64,000 nt of DNA, from contig NZ_VZCB01000076.1 of assembly GCF_009494395.1 (NCBI RefSeq), positions 62,001 through 126,000 on the forward strand, written 5' to 3'. This DNA comes from Segatella copri (GTDB taxonomy: Bacteria > Bacteroidota > Bacteroidia > Bacteroidales > Bacteroidaceae). The notes beneath the pieces are model-generated. The model saw nothing but the letters and a program-made list of their open reading frames with translations. It had not been told where the DNA came from and ran no database searches. The stretch's first letter is position 1. Each line of letters opens with the position of its first letter. Below are positions 62,765 through 64,000 of this stretch, one piece after another. The translations under genes were made by a program, and so were the position numbers.

Positions 62765-64000
62765 ATGATCAAGAGAAGCATTACTTTCGTGTCTCTCGCC
62801 CTGGCGCTTTCTACCATGTGCCAGGCGCAGAGCCGAAAAATAATAAATTTGCCATCGTGGGATTTCTCCCGCGATGGCAAAGTGTGGTCTCAGGTAGCCG
62901 TGCCTCACGACTGGGCTATCTCGGGTCCTTTCGATAAGAAATGGGATCTGCAGATGGTGGCTATCGAGCAGAATGGCGAAAAGGAGAAGACCGAGAAGTC
63001 GGGACGCTCTGGAGCTCTCCCTTGGATTGGAGAGGGTATGTATAAGATGAATCTTCAGTTGCCGAAGGGCTACAAGCGTGCCGTCCTCGTATTTGACGGT
63101 GCGATGAGTCAGCCTGTCGTTAAGGTGAATGGCAAGGAGGCTGGCAGATGGGCTTACGGCTATAATGCCTTCCGCATCGACATCACACCTTACGTGCAGT
63201 TTGGCGGAAAGAAGAATCTCGTAGAGGTTCATCTCAACAATGTAGAGGAAAGCAGCCGATGGTATCCAGGCGGCGGTCTTTACCGTCCGGTTTCCGTGGA
63301 ACTTTACGGCAACGAGAACTTCTCTACCTGGGATACCTTCGTGCGTACCCTGAAAGCTGATAAGCAGGAAGCCGAAGTGGAAGTGAACGCCCTGCTGGAA
63401 GGAAAAATCGGTAAGTCGGGCAAGACGGTCATTGCCTTGCTCGATGAGGCTGGTACAAAGGTTGCTGAGCAGACTATCTCAGGTGCAACCCCAGCCATCA
63501 AGACTACCCTGAAGGTAGCAAATCCTCAGCTCTGGTCTCCGGAATCTCCTTATCTCTATCAGGTGAAGTTAACCCGATATGAAGGCAAGGAGGTAGCTGA
63601 TGTCCAGACGCTGAAGACCGGTATTCGTACCATCTCGGTATCCAAGAATAATGGCTTCCAACTCAATGGCATTACCCGGAAAATCAAGGGCGTCTGCCTG
63701 CACCACGACCTTGGTCCGTTGGGAGCTGCAGAGAATAAGGCGGCACTCATCCGTCAGATCAAGACGATGAAGGAGATGGGCTGCGACGCCATCCGTACAG
63801 CCCACAACATGCCTTCTACCATGCAGATGGAAATCTGCGACTCACTCGGTATGATGGTAATGGCTGAGAGCTTCGATATGTGGATTTATCCTAAGTGCAA
63901 GAATGGTTACGCCAAGTTCTTCAAGGAGTGGAGCGACAAGGATATCACCAACCTGGTGAAGCACCATCGCAACCATCCTAGCATCATTATGTGGAGTATC
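62765..64000 (+). CDS. GH2 glycosidase, probably beta-galactosidase (5' part, cut by window end)
   Basis: 412 codons are visible and the frame is open at the window edge. The protein has a signal peptide (to about residue 22, MCQAQ) and the GH2 sugar-binding domain (WSQVAVPHDWAISGPF, WYPGGGLYRPVSVEL). An Ig domain follows, then the start of the TIM barrel with LNGITRKIKGVCLHHDLGPLG and the arginine motif RTAHNMPS. The window ends right before the expected acid/base region, at SIIMWSI. In this locus it would trim galacto-oligosaccharides made by GH53. Specificity is inferred from context. Confidence 0.9.
   Translation, partial: MIKRSITFVSLALALSTMCQAQSRKIINLPSWDFSRDGKVWSQVAVPHDWAISGPFDKKWDLQMVAIEQNGEKEKTEKSGRSGALPWIGEGMYKMNLQLPKGYKRAVLVFDGAMSQPVVKVNGKEAGRWAYGYNAFRIDITPYVQFGGKKNLVEVHLNNVEESSRWYPGGGLYRPVSVELYGNENFSTWDTFVRTLKADKQEAEVEVNALLEGKIGKSGKTVIALLDEAGTKVAEQTISGATPAIKTTLKVANPQLWSPESPYLYQVKLTRYEGKEVADVQTLKTGIRTISVSKNNGFQLNGITRKIKGVCLHHDLGPLGAAENKAALIRQIKTMKEMGCDAIRTAHNMPSTMQMEICDSLGMMVMAESFDMWIYPKCKNGYAKFFKEWSDKDITNLVKHHRNHPSIIMWSI
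62848..62881. promoter_or_regulatory. Strong hairpin within the GH2 coding start
   Basis: Fifteen-base arms TTTGCCATCGTGGGA and TCCCGCGATGGCAAA pair fully except for one G-U, around a TTTC loop. It covers codons for LPSWDFSRDGK, just after the signal peptide, and adds no stop. Confidence 0.6.

Overview
The window reads as chromosomal DNA from a member of the Bacteroidota, most likely Prevotellaceae (Prevotella/Segatella type). The grounds are promoters of the TAnnTTTG (-7) and TTTG/TTG (-33) kind, a SusC/SusD locus, a GLPGLI-family protein, DUF3109 and DUF4292 proteins, a glsA/glsB-like (glycine lipid) pair, a MraY with a long insert, and few Shine-Dalgarno sequences. The species is inferred from gene content only.

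Layout. 1-6 kb: a class II Fic protein with its own DNA-binding head and phased upstream palindromes, a secreted GH3 beta-glucosidase, a small lipoprotein, a decayed GH3 fragment and an AAA ATPase with a C-terminal nuclease-like domain, flanked by short direct repeats. 6-11 kb: a TonB-dependent receptor and a GLPGLI protein, divergent from a membrane-anchored winged-helix regulator that looks derived from a histidine kinase. 11-14 kb: gpmI, ung and a DUF3109 gene. 14-17.5 kb: a GH95 glycosidase with a companion rhamnosidase-N-like protein. 17.5-21 kb: gyrB, rpsT, tRNA-Glu and recO.

21-36.4 kb is one long minus-strand division and cell-wall (dcw) cluster read rsmH, ftsL-like, ftsI, murE, mraY, murD, ftsW, murG, murC, ftsQ, ftsA, ftsZ. 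Many of its junctions are overlapping or abutting. Divergent from it are two acyltransferases for glycine lipids. A 346-bp MITE-like repeat element separates these from dgt. 40.6-45.6 kb carries dut, a TPR protein, a DUF4292 lipoprotein and an EnvC-like factor as one operon. 45.6-54.7 kb has an M20 peptidase, an acyl-CoA ligase, a heptamer inverted-repeat element, prfB, a 50-residue membrane protein, a CYTH protein, two tandem NSS transporters and a helix-hairpin-helix protein. Divergent tRNA-Pro and tRNA-Phe genes follow.

55.5-64 kb is a polysaccharide utilization locus: SusC, SusD, a SusE-like lipoprotein, a GH53 endo-galactanase and a GH2 glycosidase cut by the window end. Together they fit capture of beta-1,4-galactan at the surface, cleavage to oligosaccharides, import, and trimming in the periplasm.

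The most unusual items are the kinase-derived membrane transcription factor beside the GLPGLI/TonB pair, an 8-codon mini-ORF between murC and ftsQ, two heptamer-based inverted-repeat elements, a triple palindrome array between gpmI and ung, and a strong hairpin inside the GH2 coding start. No mobile-element transposase, CRISPR array or rRNA was seen.
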